64,000 nucleotides of DNA from Bacillus_BD sp963765265 (GCA_963765265.1 CAVXVN010000002.1:62001-126000), one strand, 5' to 3'; counted from the stretch's first letter, positions 48,784-57,487 are shown. Notes: generated by a model not told the origin, from the letters alone. Numbers and translations: made by a program.

Positions 48784-49410
48784 TTATTGTAATGTGGGGC
48801 TTCCAGTAGATGTTGAGAAACTGTTCACGAGCGTTTGCATATCTTGTTCAGAAAATTGCGGTACTTGATAGTATTGATGTTTGTTCTGATATAGGAATAG
48901 TTCATAAGCCATTTCAATAAAGTTTGGAACAGAGTCGGCCATTACTCTTCTTACGACTGGATTTGTGACCTCGAGAGAAGCCATTGTTAGTGCGCTAGCA
49001 TCTGACTTCATTAAGCCCATCATATAGCCAGAAATACACTTGTCCCCAATTTCGGATGCATTCATTTTTGGTTTCATTGGTTGTCCTGGTGTTAAGCCGT
49101 ACACTACATCATTATTTTGTGTCATGTTATAGACGGATGTAGAATGGGACGGTTTCATCCCTGATTTAAAAGATTCAACAAGTACATTATATTGATCAAG
49201 TATGAATTGATGTTGACGGTTTAATATATCCGTTAATTCGGGATCTTTTACATGTTGCTTATATAGTAAATATTGATCCAAGGTTGCGATCGTACAACTA
49301 AGGACTTCATGAACGTCCATCACTTCGTGTCCGCCATGTTTTGTATCAGTAGGCTGCATATTCGGCATTGTTTGTTGTGTGTTTTGTGGTTGTTGTTGTG
49401 TATTCATCAT
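48784..49410 (-). CDS. CotF-like spore coat protein
   Basis: A 208-residue protein with the ferritin-like CotF domain (MDVHEVLSCTIATLDQYLLY, HQFILDQYNVLVESF; then CISGYMMGLMKSDASALTMASLE, ELFLYQNKHQYYQVP). The N-terminus is low-complexity Gln/Asn-rich (MMNTQQQPQNTQQ) and the C-terminus Ser/Thr-rich, as common in coat proteins. CotF-type proteins are made in the mother cell. The start at 49410 (or the next ATG) fits the family and lies about 13 bases after GGGGG; an upstream frame to 49446 is unlikely. It could also be a non-coat CotF-family protein. Confidence 0.82.
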   Translation of the reverse strand: MMNTQQQPQNTQQTMPNMQPTDTKHGGHEVMDVHEVLSCTIATLDQYLLYKQHVKDPELTDILNRQHQFILDQYNVLVESFKSGMKPSHSTSVYNMTQNNDVVYGLTPGQPMKPKMNASEIGDKCISGYMMGLMKSDASALTMASLEVTNPVVRRVMADSVPNFIEMAYELFLYQNKHQYYQVPQFSEQDMQTLVNSFSTSTGSPTLQ

Positions 49411-49446
49411 AATTTTGGATAACCCCCAGTGTAATTTTGTAGACAA

Positions 49447-49670
49447 TCATCTTTGTCATACATCATTATTGTGTTTAAAATGAAGAAGTTGATAACTGGA
49501 AAATATAATTAGTTTCATTCTGTAATATAATTCAAATGAAGTAAAAGAGTAAAAGAGGTCATCCCTGACGTCCGATCGTTTACATAAGCTCATTGAAAAA
49601 GAAAAAGGGTAAGTATTTACTAGTTGTACGATACTAGTGAATGCTTACCCTTAATTATTATTAGGATTAA
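49447..49670 (-). other. Gap between cotF-like gene and repeat C
   Basis: Holds the presumed promoter of the CotF-like gene, not resolved by eye, and the terminator hairpin at 49606-49653. Nothing else seen. Confidence 0.4.
49606..49653 (-). terminator. Terminator hairpin of pit operon 1
   Basis: AAGGGTAAGTATTTACTAGT pairs with ACTAGTGAATGCTTACCCTT (two G-U or mismatched pairs). The minus-strand tail is TTTCTTTTTC. It lies beyond repeat C, so the repeat is inserted between the gene's stop and its terminator. Confidence 0.7.
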
Positions 49671-49862
49671 ATCAAATACGCCTTGGCGTATTTGCGCCCA
49701 GATAATACCTTCGCTCGCTCGATAAACTTCCCTTTAAAATCTGTGGCATCCGCCGGAGGCTTTAACTTCATTCAGTCAGAGTTTGAACCCCCACTGAATT
49801 GATAAAAGCTAGCATTCATCTCACCACTTATAGAAGTAGGAGACTTCTGCTGAATGAAGTTA
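49671..49862 (-). repeat. Structured intergenic repeat, copy C
   Basis: Full copy on the minus strand. Its first three bases TAA are the stop codon of pit 1. The minus-strand order is TAACTTCATTCAG (49862-49850) through the CCTCCGGCGGA segment to the CAAATACGCC/GGCGTATTTG hairpin and TTGAT (49675-49671). The paralogous pit 2 has the same last codons followed by unrelated sequence, giving a natural empty-site comparison. Confidence 0.88.
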
Positions 49863-50858
49863 AAAAATAAAGTTCAATATAAAATAGATAAGTCCAGCTG
49901 CAGTAGCGGAAATTGGTAATGTGATGACCCATGTTACGATCATTCGTTGTGCAGTTCCCCACTGTACGCCTTTTAATCGATGAGAAGCGCCAACTCCCAT
50001 AATCGAAGATGAAATGACATGTGTAGTACTAACAGGTAATCCAATAAAAGTAGCCCCAAAAATAATCATCGCACCTGAAAGGTCTGCTGCTACTCCGTTG
50101 ATAGGCCGTATTTTCATGATGTTGCCACCAACTGTTTTTATAATTTTCCAACCACCAACAGAGGTACCAAGGCCCATTGCGGTAGCACAAGCAAATTGTA
50201 CCCAAAATGGGATATCATCTGAGGATAGATTACCACTGGCAATTAAGGCCATTGTGATAATCCCCATTGTTTTCTGCGCATCATTTGTTCCGTGTGTGTA
50301 CGCTTGTAAAGATGCAGTGAAAATTTGGAATATCCGAAAACTTTTATTTGTTTTCGCCAAATTATTCTTCTTAAATACTACTTTGAAAATGCTATACACA
50401 ATATAACCAACTACAAAGGCAATGATAGGAGAAACGATGAGTGCCTTAATAATATTGATAAAACCGCTATAATTTAATGCGTTGAATCCTGCTGCAGCAA
50501 TGGCAGCACCAGCAATAGAACCGATAATTGCATGCGAAGAACTACTAGGAATTCCAAAGTACCAAGTAATTAAGTTCCACGAGATAGCTGCAATAAGGGC
50601 GGCCAAAATAACTAGTGAGCCATTTGGTAGTGTAAAGGGATCTACAATGTCTTTTGTAATGGTTTTTGCTACACCCGTAAAAGTCAGTGCACCAATAAAG
50701 TTCATGACAGCAGCCAATATAATCGCATGTCTTGGCTTTAGAGCCTTCGTTGAAACCGCTGTGGCAATTGCATTTGCCGTGTCATGGAATCCATTGATAA
50801 AATCAAATGCCAAGGCAAAAATGACAATCAAGATCGTTAAAATTAAAATTCCATCCAT
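49860..50858 (-). CDS. pit: Inorganic phosphate transporter, PiT family (copy 1)
   Basis: A 332-residue low-affinity phosphate:cation symporter with ten or more helices. The duplicated PiT signature is present: FINGFHDTANAIATAVSTKAL near the N-terminus and TISTTHV-like LPVSTTHVISSSIMGVG in the C-terminal half. TWYFGIPSSSSHAIIG is also typical. It follows a DUF47 accessory gene by 12 bases in the same operon. The operon is one of two tandem copies about 2.03 kb apart. Its stop codon is shared with repeat C. Confidence 0.93.
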   Translation of the reverse strand: MDGILILTILIVIFALAFDFINGFHDTANAIATAVSTKALKPRHAIILAAVMNFIGALTFTGVAKTITKDIVDPFTLPNGSLVILAALIAAISWNLITWYFGIPSSSSHAIIGSIAGAAIAAAGFNALNYSGFINIIKALIVSPIIAFVVGYIVYSIFKVVFKKNNLAKTNKSFRIFQIFTASLQAYTHGTNDAQKTMGIITMALIASGNLSSDDIPFWVQFACATAMGLGTSVGGWKIIKTVGGNIMKIRPINGVAADLSGAMIIFGATFIGLPVSTTHVISSSIMGVGASHRLKGVQWGTAQRMIVTWVITLPISATAAGLIYFILNFIF

Positions 50859-50870
50859 TTGTCAATCTCC

Positions 50871-51488
50871 TTATGCATTTTTCATAATAATAGTTTCTAA
50901 CGTATTTGCAACATTTTGACAGTAATCAGCAATATCTTCAAGGTTTTCATAAATTTCTTTATATTGAATAATTCGAATAGGATCTTTTTCAACTGAAAAG
51001 AGATGTTTAATGGATTGTCGTTGAATACCGTCACACTGTGATTCATAATCTTTAATTTTAATGGCATGTTGACGAATTTGTGGTAACTTTTTATTAATTA
51101 GAAGATTAATTGAATCCTCAATTTCATGAGAGCACATTTTGATTGCCTCGACAAATCTCAACATGAAATCATCCGCTGTAGTGATAGAATACATTTCAAA
51201 TAATGCAGTAGTGTGTTCAATTCCATCTAATACGTCATCCATACTCATTGTTAGAGCAAGAATGTCTTCACGCTCAATGGGTGTAATAAACGCATTATTT
51301 AATTCTTTAATGACTTCATGAACGTATGTATCTCCTTTTGTTTCATATTCTTTCATTGTTTCTGAAAAGATTTTTAAATCACTGACATTTTTCAATTTGT
51401 AGTCAGAGAAATAGTTGGCAGCTTCTTTAAGATTTGTAGAGATGTCAATCAATAAGATCGCAAACTTGTCCTTTTTCTTAAAAACCAT
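50871..51488 (-). CDS. DUF47 (PhoU-like) phosphate transport regulator (copy 1)
   Basis: A 205-residue all-helical DUF47 protein, related to PhoU. It is almost always encoded next to PiT transporters and thought to control their activity. Metal-binding acidic blocks TPIEREDILALTMSMDDVLDGIEH and YENLEDIADYCQNVANTLE are intact. ATG 51488 follows GGAGG. It is nearly collinear with copy 2 and ends in the identical IIMKNA. Confidence 0.9.
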   Translation of the reverse strand: MVFKKKDKFAILLIDISTNLKEAANYFSDYKLKNVSDLKIFSETMKEYETKGDTYVHEVIKELNNAFITPIEREDILALTMSMDDVLDGIEHTTALFEMYSITTADDFMLRFVEAIKMCSHEIEDSINLLINKKLPQIRQHAIKIKDYESQCDGIQRQSIKHLFSVEKDPIRIIQYKEIYENLEDIADYCQNVANTLETIIMKNA

Positions 51489-51892
51489 TTTGTTACCTCC
51501 AATTATTTATCCAAGGAATCATAGGTCATTCAAACGTAATCATTTTATACGAAATTTGTCGAACTTAATATAATTTACACGAAAAATTTACAATATCTTA
51601 ATATTAATGATCTTGAAAAATTAATAAATATTAAATATTTATTTTCTGAATAATAAATAACTTTCTTAAATGATTTATCAAAATAGACAAACAAAGTAAA
51701 ATTAAACCGAAGAAAAAGAGTAAAAGTCGTATAAGGTACAAAGTGTCAAACGCTGTTCAAATACTCATTAATAAAGAAAGAGGGTAAGCAACCAATAATT
51801 CTGGTGGATGCTTACCCTTCAATAAGATGATAAAGTTGTCTCTTTGTATGATTAGTGGTGATAAATAAGAACCGCATTTTTCAACAAATAGA
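51489..51892 (-). other. Region between the two pit operons
   Basis: 404 gene-free bases. They hold the promoter region of operon 1, including a 26-bp block at 51595-51620 that is identical at 53616-53641 upstream of operon 2. They also hold the operon 2 terminator hairpin at 51781-51818 (AGGGTAAGCA / TGCTTACCCT), which resembles the one after operon 1. Confidence 0.6.
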
Positions 51893-52891
51893 TTAAAAAA
51901 TAAAGTTCAAAATATAATAAATAAGTCCAGCTAGGGTAGCGGAAATGGGTAATGTGACAGACCACGTAATAATCATGCGTTGTGAGGTTTTCCATTTAAC
52001 GCCTTTTGAACGATGGGAAGTACCAACCCCCATAATCGAAGATGAAATGACATGAGTAGTGCTAACAGGTAAACCAATGAAAGTTGCCCCAAAAATAATT
52101 ATTACACTGGATAAGTCAGCGGCTACTCCGTTGGCAGGACGGATCTTCATGATGTTTCCACTAATTGTCTTAATAATCTTCCAACCACCGAAAGAAGTAC
52201 CAAGACTCATTGCAATGGCACAAGCTAACTGGACCCAAAAAGGAATGGTGTTTGAAGAAAGATAGCCGTTAGCAATGAGAGCCATCGTAATAATCCCCAT
52301 TGCTTTTTGGGCATCATTTGTTCCGTGTGTAAAGGCTTGTAACGCTGCAGTGATGATCTGGGTAAATCGAAAACCTTTATTCATTTTCGTTAAATTATTA
52401 TTATTAAACAACAATTTGAAAATGCTATATACGATATAGCCTAAAAGAAATGCAATGACTGGGGAGAGGAGAAGTGCCTCTAGGATTTTGATAAGCCCTT
52501 TGTAATTTAATGTGCTGAATCCGGTCGCAGCAATGGCAGCACCCGCGATTGCTCCGATAATAGCATGGGAAGAACTACTAGGAATTCCAAAATACCAAGT
52601 AATTAAGTTCCATGAAATAGCAGCAATGAGAGCAGCCAATATAACTAATGAGCCATTTGGCAATGTAAAAGGATCAACAATACCTTCTGTAATGGTTTTT
52701 GCTACCCCTGTAAAGGTCATTGCACCGATAAAATTCATAACGGATGCCAATAAAATTGCTTGTCTTGGCTTAAGGGCTCTCGTTGAAACGGATGTAGCAA
52801 TTGCATTTGCCGTGTCATGGAACCCATTAATAAAAGAAAATGCCAAGGTGAAAAAGATAATTAAGATCGTCAAAATAAGAAGCCCATCCAT
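51893..52891 (-). CDS. pit: Inorganic phosphate transporter, PiT family (copy 2)
   Basis: A 332-residue PiT-family phosphate transporter, equal in length to copy 1 and highly similar throughout, with the same FINGFHDTANAIATSVSTRAL and LPVSTTHVISSSIMGVG motifs. Differences are spread evenly and concentrate in the central loop (LFNNNNLTKMNKGFRFTQII), which suggests an old duplication rather than a recent assembly duplicate. It sits 13 bases after its DUF47 partner. The end of the gene (stop, then TAATCTATTTG on the minus strand) lacks the structured repeat. Confidence 0.93.
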   Translation of the reverse strand: MDGLLILTILIIFFTLAFSFINGFHDTANAIATSVSTRALKPRQAILLASVMNFIGAMTFTGVAKTITEGIVDPFTLPNGSLVILAALIAAISWNLITWYFGIPSSSSHAIIGAIAGAAIAATGFSTLNYKGLIKILEALLLSPVIAFLLGYIVYSIFKLLFNNNNLTKMNKGFRFTQIITAALQAFTHGTNDAQKAMGIITMALIANGYLSSNTIPFWVQLACAIAMSLGTSFGGWKIIKTISGNIMKIRPANGVAADLSSVIIIFGATFIGLPVSTTHVISSSIMGVGTSHRSKGVKWKTSQRMIITWSVTLPISATLAGLIYYILNFIF

Positions 52892-52904
52892 ATGTTAAAA
52901 CTCC

Positions 52905-53522
52905 TTATGCATTTTTCATAATTATGGTTTCTAATGTATTCGCGACATTTTGACAGTAATCTGCAATATCTTCAAGGTTTTCATAGATTTCTTTTAATTG
53001 AATAATCCGAATGGGATCTTTTTCAACTGAAAAAAGATGTTTAATGGATTGTCGTTGAATACCGTCACATTTTGATTCATAATCTTTAATTTTAATGGCA
53101 TGTTGTCGGATTTGTGGTAGCTTATTAGCAACGAGAAGATCGATGGAATCTTGAATTTCATGTGTGCTTTTATTAATGGCATCAACAAATTTAAGCATGA
53201 AATCGTCAAATGTCGTGATGGAATACATTTCAAATATTGCTGCACAATGTTCTAGTCCGTCTAATACGTCATCCATACTCATCGTTAAAGCAAGGATATC
53301 TTCACGCTCAATGGGCGTAATAAAAGCATTATTTAATTCGATAATAACCTCATGTACGAATGTATCTCCTTTTACTTCGAATTCTTTCATTGTTTCTGAA
53401 AGGATTTTTAAATCACTTACATTTTTCAATTTATATTCAGAAAAAAAGTTAGAAGCTTCTTTAAGGTTTGTAGAAATGTTCTTCAATAAGCTTGCAAACC
53501 TATCCTTTTTTTTAAAAGCCAT
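52905..53522 (-). CDS. DUF47 (PhoU-like) phosphate transport regulator (copy 2)
   Basis: A 205-residue DUF47 protein paired with pit copy 2. It shares the TPIEREDILALTMSMDDVLDG block, the PQIRQHAIKIKDYES segment and an identical C-terminal 35 residues with copy 1, but differs in the middle (EHCAAIFEMYSITTFDD). ATG 53522 follows GGGGG. First gene of its operon; the shared 26-bp block lies about 95 bases upstream. Confidence 0.9.
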   Translation of the reverse strand: MAFKKKDRFASLLKNISTNLKEASNFFSEYKLKNVSDLKILSETMKEFEVKGDTFVHEVIIELNNAFITPIEREDILALTMSMDDVLDGLEHCAAIFEMYSITTFDDFMLKFVDAINKSTHEIQDSIDLLVANKLPQIRQHAIKIKDYESKCDGIQRQSIKHLFSVEKDPIRIIQLKEIYENLEDIADYCQNVANTLETIIMKNA

Positions 53523-53832
53523 TTTGTTACCCCCAATACGTTGCCAATATATAAATGTGTTTATTTTATCTAATATTTGTCAAGTTTGATAGAGATAGAC
53601 TGGAAAAATTACATAATCTTAATATTAATGATCTTGAAAAAGTAATAATAACAAATTGATAATGATCAGATAAAACATTTTAGGTTTTATGAGGAATGCT
53701 TCATCCATATGATCCATGACGCATTTATGTGAAATAGACGATTCAGATTTCTTCCAACAAAAGGTTATTAGTGGCTTAAAATGATTTCAGTCATGATACA
53801 ATATAAGTAATTTGACGAATGGAGGTCTTCTA
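53523..53832. other. Divergent region between pit operon 2 and the aldo-keto reductase
   Basis: 310 bases with the second copy of the 26-bp block (53616-53641; AATCTTAATATTAATGATCT core) shared with the region upstream of operon 1. No confident -35/-10 pair found. Confidence 0.5.
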
Positions 53833-54663
53833 ATGACATATAGTATTACCCATAAAGTACGTTTACATAATGGTGTGGAAATGCCTCAGTTTGGGCTTGG
53901 GGTGTACAAGGTAGAAGATGGAAAAGAGGTCGTGGATACCGTAAAAGCAGCTTTAGATCTTGGATATCGTTCGATTGATACAGCGGCTTTATATGGGAAC
54001 GAAGAGGGTGTTGGACAGGGAATCAAAGAGAGTGGGATTCCACGAGAGGAGCTTTTTGTTACGACAAAGGTGTGGAATACGGATCAAGGGTATGAATCGA
54101 CCCTTGCTGCATTTGAGAAGAGCTTAAAGAAACTTGATATAGAATATTTAGACCTATATTTAATCCACTGGCCTGTTGAAGGAAAATATATTGAAACTTG
54201 GAAAGCATTAGAAAAGCTTTATCAAGAAGGTAAAGTAAAAGCGATAGGGGTAAGCAATTTTCAAATTCATCATTTACAAGATTTAATGGCTAACACAACA
54301 GAAAAACCTGTTGTGAATCAAGTGGAATTGCATCCTAGTTTAATACAAGAGGAAGTTAGAGCCTATTGTAAGGAAATGGATATTGCTGTGGAAGCATGGG
54401 CCCCGCTTGGAAGAGGGAAGCTAATGGAGGAACCTACATTATTGTCGATCGGAGAAAAATACGGAAAATCTTCAGCTCAAGTAATTTTAAGATGGCATTT
54501 ACAAAATGATGTGATCATTATACCTAAATCATCAAAGCCTGCAAGATTAAAGGAAAATGCTGATATATTTGACTTTGCACTATCAACAGAAGAAATGACT
54601 AGGATCAGTCAATTAAATAAGAATGAGCGAGTAGGTCCAGATCCAGATAACTTTAGCTTCTAA
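53833..54663 (+). CDS. Aldo-keto reductase, YvgN/YtbE type
   Basis: A 276-residue NADPH-dependent aldo-keto reductase, probably acting on methylglyoxal, glyoxal or other aldehydes. The catalytic tetrad can be read: Asp in DLGYRSIDTAALYGNE with the following Tyr, Lys in LFVTTKVWN, and His in DLYLIHWP. The cofactor-binding IPKSSKPARLKEN block is near the C-terminus, which ends RVGPDPDNFSF as in the YvgN group. ATG 53833 follows GGAGG by 8 bases; the frame is open upstream to 53812 but unsupported. Confidence 0.9.
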   Translation: MTYSITHKVRLHNGVEMPQFGLGVYKVEDGKEVVDTVKAALDLGYRSIDTAALYGNEEGVGQGIKESGIPREELFVTTKVWNTDQGYESTLAAFEKSLKKLDIEYLDLYLIHWPVEGKYIETWKALEKLYQEGKVKAIGVSNFQIHHLQDLMANTTEKPVVNQVELHPSLIQEEVRAYCKEMDIAVEAWAPLGRGKLMEEPTLLSIGEKYGKSSAQVILRWHLQNDVIIIPKSSKPARLKENADIFDFALSTEEMTRISQLNKNERVGPDPDNFSF

Positions 54664-54680
54664 TTAGGTTATTACTTGGT

Positions 54681-54715
54681 AAAAATCCAGCATGAAGATC
54701 GTGCTGGATTTTTTG
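54681..54715 (+). terminator. Terminator of the aldo-keto reductase
   Basis: AAAAATCCAGCA / TGCTGGATTTTT; bidirectional shape, could also serve yhcT beyond repeat D. Confidence 0.88.
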
Positions 54716-54730
54716 TTGAGATGTCTCATA

Positions 54731-54922
54731 ATCAAATGCGCCTCGGTGCATTTGCGCCCAGATTTTATCGAGCTCGCTCGATAAACTTCCTTTTAAAATC
54801 TGTGGCATCCGCCGGAGGCTTTAACTTCATTCAGTCGGTGATTTGAACTCCTACTGAATTGGTAAAAGCAGGCATTCATCTCACCACTTTTAGAAGTGGG
54901 AGACTTCTGCTGAATGAAGTTA
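54731..54922 (-). repeat. Structured intergenic repeat, copy D
   Basis: Full minus-strand copy. TAA at its 5' edge (54922-54920) is the stop codon of the RluA-family gene. The terminal hairpin reads CAAATGC.../...GCATTTG instead of CAAATAC.../...GTATTTG, a paired change that keeps base pairing. It ends TTGAT (54735-54731). Confidence 0.87.
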
Positions 54923-55840
54923 TAATCGATAGGGATCAACCCCTTTGAAAATTTCTGGTTTATCTTGAAATGGGGCATGACAAGTAATGCGTTCTTCAGT
55001 AAATGGATGAATAAATTCGAGCTTCACGGCATGCAAGGCTTGCCTTGGAAAAATAGGTTTCCCCCCGTATAATTGATCACCAACCAAGGGATGACCAATA
55101 TGACTAAAATGCACTCGGATTTGATGAGTTCGTCCTGTAGCAAGTATGCATTTTACATAGGTTAGCTTCTTTTGGTGATCGGTTTTTAGTACTTCAAAAT
55201 TTGTAGTGGCCTGTTGTCCACTTGGGGAGACTCGCCTTCTTGTCGCATGATGGCGATCACGCCCAATGGGTTCCTGGATTGTCCCTTTATGGTGTGGAAG
55301 TACCCCTTGAACGATGGCGAGATAGGTACGTCTGATTTCCCGTTCTTCAAGCATGCGATCAAGCATGGAACCAATGAAAGGATGTTTGGCAAATAGAACG
55401 GCACCTGTTGTATCACGATCAAGTCTATGGACATGTTTCACTTGTCTAAATTCTCCCTTTGCTAGTAAATGATAGGCCACTGCGTTGCTAAGAGTATCAG
55501 TCTGTTCAACAGAGTTGGGGTGTGTGTCCATGTTGGAGGGCTTATTAACGACTAGTAGATGGTCGTCTTCAAATAGAATAGGTACATCATAAAAGGTTGG
55601 ATGTACGCTAAACTCTGCCTCTTGGAAAAAATGGATTTCGAGAACATCTTTTATTTTAAGTGGAGCTGTCCAATCCGCTACTTCTCCGTTTATTTTTACT
55701 TCTTTATTCATTCGTAAGGAATGAGTTTGTTTTTTAGGTGCATGCCAAATCATCTGAAATAACTGCTCTAAAGTGTAGTTTGACCATTTTTCAGGAATAA
55801 TGATTTCAAACCATTCACCATTGCGGTTTGTTTTTAACAT
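54920..55840 (-). CDS. yhcT: RluA-family pseudouridine synthase (YhcT-like)
   Basis: A 306-residue pseudouridine synthase of the RluA/RluD family that modifies uridines in rRNA or tRNA. The catalytic Asp is in VHRLDRDTTGAVLFAK. An N-terminal S4-like domain (KEVKINGEVADWTAPLKIKD) and GRTHQIRVHFSHIGHPLVGD are typical. ATG 55840 follows AAAAGGAG; the frame opens at 55879. Its neighbour yhcU matches the B. subtilis yhcT-yhcU pair. Target base unknown. Confidence 0.88.
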   Translation of the reverse strand: MLKTNRNGEWFEIIIPEKWSNYTLEQLFQMIWHAPKKQTHSLRMNKEVKINGEVADWTAPLKIKDVLEIHFFQEAEFSVHPTFYDVPILFEDDHLLVVNKPSNMDTHPNSVEQTDTLSNAVAYHLLAKGEFRQVKHVHRLDRDTTGAVLFAKHPFIGSMLDRMLEEREIRRTYLAIVQGVLPHHKGTIQEPIGRDRHHATRRRVSPSGQQATTNFEVLKTDHQKKLTYVKCILATGRTHQIRVHFSHIGHPLVGDQLYGGKPIFPRQALHAVKLEFIHPFTEERITCHAPFQDKPEIFKGVDPYRL

Positions 55841-55999
55841 ACGATCTCCTTTTAATGACGGATACAGTCTTTTAAACAAACTTGTATCCTTTTTTATATG
55901 AATGTCGTGGTGATAATTACCACCATAATAACATAGGAAAATATGTTATTCTAACAGTATCTATTTGAATGATGATTGAGTGATAAAGGTGGGTTTTAT

Positions 56000-56398
56000 G
56001 TGAAGGTAGTTCAGGCGTCAACTCCTTGTCAGGAAGAAGAAATCAAGAAGTTAATTAAACAAGTGTATTCAGAGGTATTTCCGATCTATTTCTCTGATAA
56101 AGAAATTCAAACATATGAAAAATGCAATGTGTTATATATGTCAACAAAACACTTTGAACGATTTAGTACATTAAAAGAAGCCTATCAAGTAATAGCAAGC
56201 TTGCAAACCTTAATTACTATTCTTAAAAATGAAAGATTCGATGATCAATATATCGAAATCTTTTATAAAAATGTTTCCACTTTAGTGGAGTATGACTTAT
56301 ATTTTCCTTTTGAATATGAGCATTTTTCAGAATCAAAAATTAGAGGAAATGAAAGATTAAGTATGTTTACAAGTGCAGCAAATGAGATACTGATATAG
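56000..56398 (+). CDS. yhcU: YhcU family protein
   Basis: A 132-residue mainly helical cytoplasmic protein (MKVVQASTPCQEEEIKKLIK, VFPIYFSDKEIQTYEKCNVLY) matching YhcU (DUF5365) of Bacillus, function unknown. GTG 56000 is chosen because AAAGGTGGG is just upstream and the length equals that of YhcU; an in-frame ATG at 55976 has no ribosome-binding site. Divergent from yhcT, as in B. subtilis. Confidence 0.8.
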   Translation: MKVVQASTPCQEEEIKKLIKQVYSEVFPIYFSDKEIQTYEKCNVLYMSTKHFERFSTLKEAYQVIASLQTLITILKNERFDDQYIEIFYKNVSTLVEYDLYFPFEYEHFSESKIRGNERLSMFTSAANEILI

Positions 56399-56400
56399 AA

Positions 56401-56436
56401 AACAAAAAAAGGCGGTCAAGGACTGCCTTTTTTTGT
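56401..56436. terminator. Bidirectional terminator
   Basis: AACAAAAAAAGGC.GTC / GAC.GCCTTTTTTTGTT between convergent yhcU and the thioredoxin gene. Confidence 0.88.
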
Positions 56437-56450
56437 TTTCTTACATAAAT

Positions 56451-56924
56451 TTAGTTCAGACTATTTTCCGTAAACCATTGCTTATATTCAGCTTCGTCTC
56501 TCAAATCAGCGATTCTTGCCACTTCTTTTCCATCTTTAAATTGTACGATGGTAGGTGTTCCTTCGATCGCATAATCATCCCAACCTTGTTCAAATTCTAG
56601 GAGATTATATTGTACTAGGTCTACTCCCAGCTCTTCAGCTAATGGAGAAAGAATAGGTGTAGCTACTTTACAATATTGGCATGTTGATTGGAAGAAATAA
56701 ACAGTTTTATCCCCTTGATCCTTCAATTCTTGATCGAGTACGTTAGGTAAGATGATATTTTGATAATTTTCATCATCTAATAAAGCTATTGTTTCTGGAT
56801 GAAGGGAAGTTTTCCCGTAAGGATTATCCTCAGATACTTTCTCACTGTTTTGCCTATTTGTTAAGAAAGCAAGACTACCAAATAACACAATAATAATTCC
56901 TAAAAAGATTAAAATTTTCTTCAT
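56451..56924 (-). CDS. Membrane-anchored thioredoxin-like protein
   Basis: A 157-residue protein with an N-terminal membrane anchor (about 3-20) and an extracytoplasmic thioredoxin fold with the redox motif STCQYCKVATP. The cis-proline loop is EGTPTIV. Together with the DsbB-like gene four bases upstream it forms a thiol-disulfide exchange pair for exported proteins, as in Bacillus bdb systems. Whether it acts as oxidase (like BdbD) or by another route is not decidable from sequence. Confidence 0.87.
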   Translation of the reverse strand: MKKILIFLGIIIVLFGSLAFLTNRQNSEKVSEDNPYGKTSLHPETIALLDDENYQNIILPNVLDQELKDQGDKTVYFFQSTCQYCKVATPILSPLAEELGVDLVQYNLLEFEQGWDDYAIEGTPTIVQFKDGKEVARIADLRDEAEYKQWFTENSLN

Positions 56925-56927
56925 TGA

Positions 56928-57362
56928 TTAGGCCTCCTTTGACTTCTTCAAAATAAGATAACTACAAACAAAGATAATGATAAAAGCAATTAATGCCAAA
57001 AAGGGTATGGTAATGAATCCAAACCAATTGATGTATTGTCCTGTACAAGGAACTCTTCCACAAGCGGGTCCGATATCTGCAATAAAACTTAACTTTTGCA
57101 TTGAATAGTGGAATAAAGAAATACATCCTCCAATCCCTGATAAAACAAGCGAATAAAGGGAAATCTTATAATCCTTTTTAACGGTAGCAATGCCTAAAAT
57201 GACAACCATTGGATACATCAGAATACGTTGATACCAACATAGTTCACAGGGTTCAAACTGACGAATTTCCGAAAAATATAAACTACCAAACATAGCAATG
57301 ACAGACGCAGCCCATGCTATAAAAAGCAATGTTTCACGGGATTCTTTCTGATTCTCTTTCAT
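56928..57362 (-). CDS. bdbC: Disulfide bond formation protein, DsbB/BdbC family
   Basis: A 144-residue four-helix membrane quinone reductase that reoxidises a thioredoxin-like partner. The first redox pair CELC is in EPCELCWYQR; the second pair is CGRVPC in IGPACGRVPC, spaced as in BdbC. Hydrophobic segments lie at about 11-30, 43-60, 69-86 and 112-138. It precedes the thioredoxin-like gene by 3 bases (operon). ATG 57362 follows GGAGC-type weak ribosome-binding sequence. Confidence 0.9.
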   Translation of the reverse strand: MKENQKESRETLLFIAWAASVIAMFGSLYFSEIRQFEPCELCWYQRILMYPMVVILGIATVKKDYKISLYSLVLSGIGGCISLFHYSMQKLSFIADIGPACGRVPCTGQYINWFGFITIPFLALIAFIIIFVCSYLILKKSKEA

Positions 57363-57487
57363 CGGGGCTCCTTTGTTAAGATCGTATTTGTTACTTTCTG
57401 AATTTAATCTATACTACCTGAATTATATATGGGTGAAAAAAATGTGTAAATAAACATGCTTGCTCATTCATAAAATTGGAGGTTTTC

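Noticed and set aside
50014..53589. Plus-strand frames opposite the pit operons, similar to each other
   Set aside because: Their mutual similarity only reflects the duplicated genes on the other strand.
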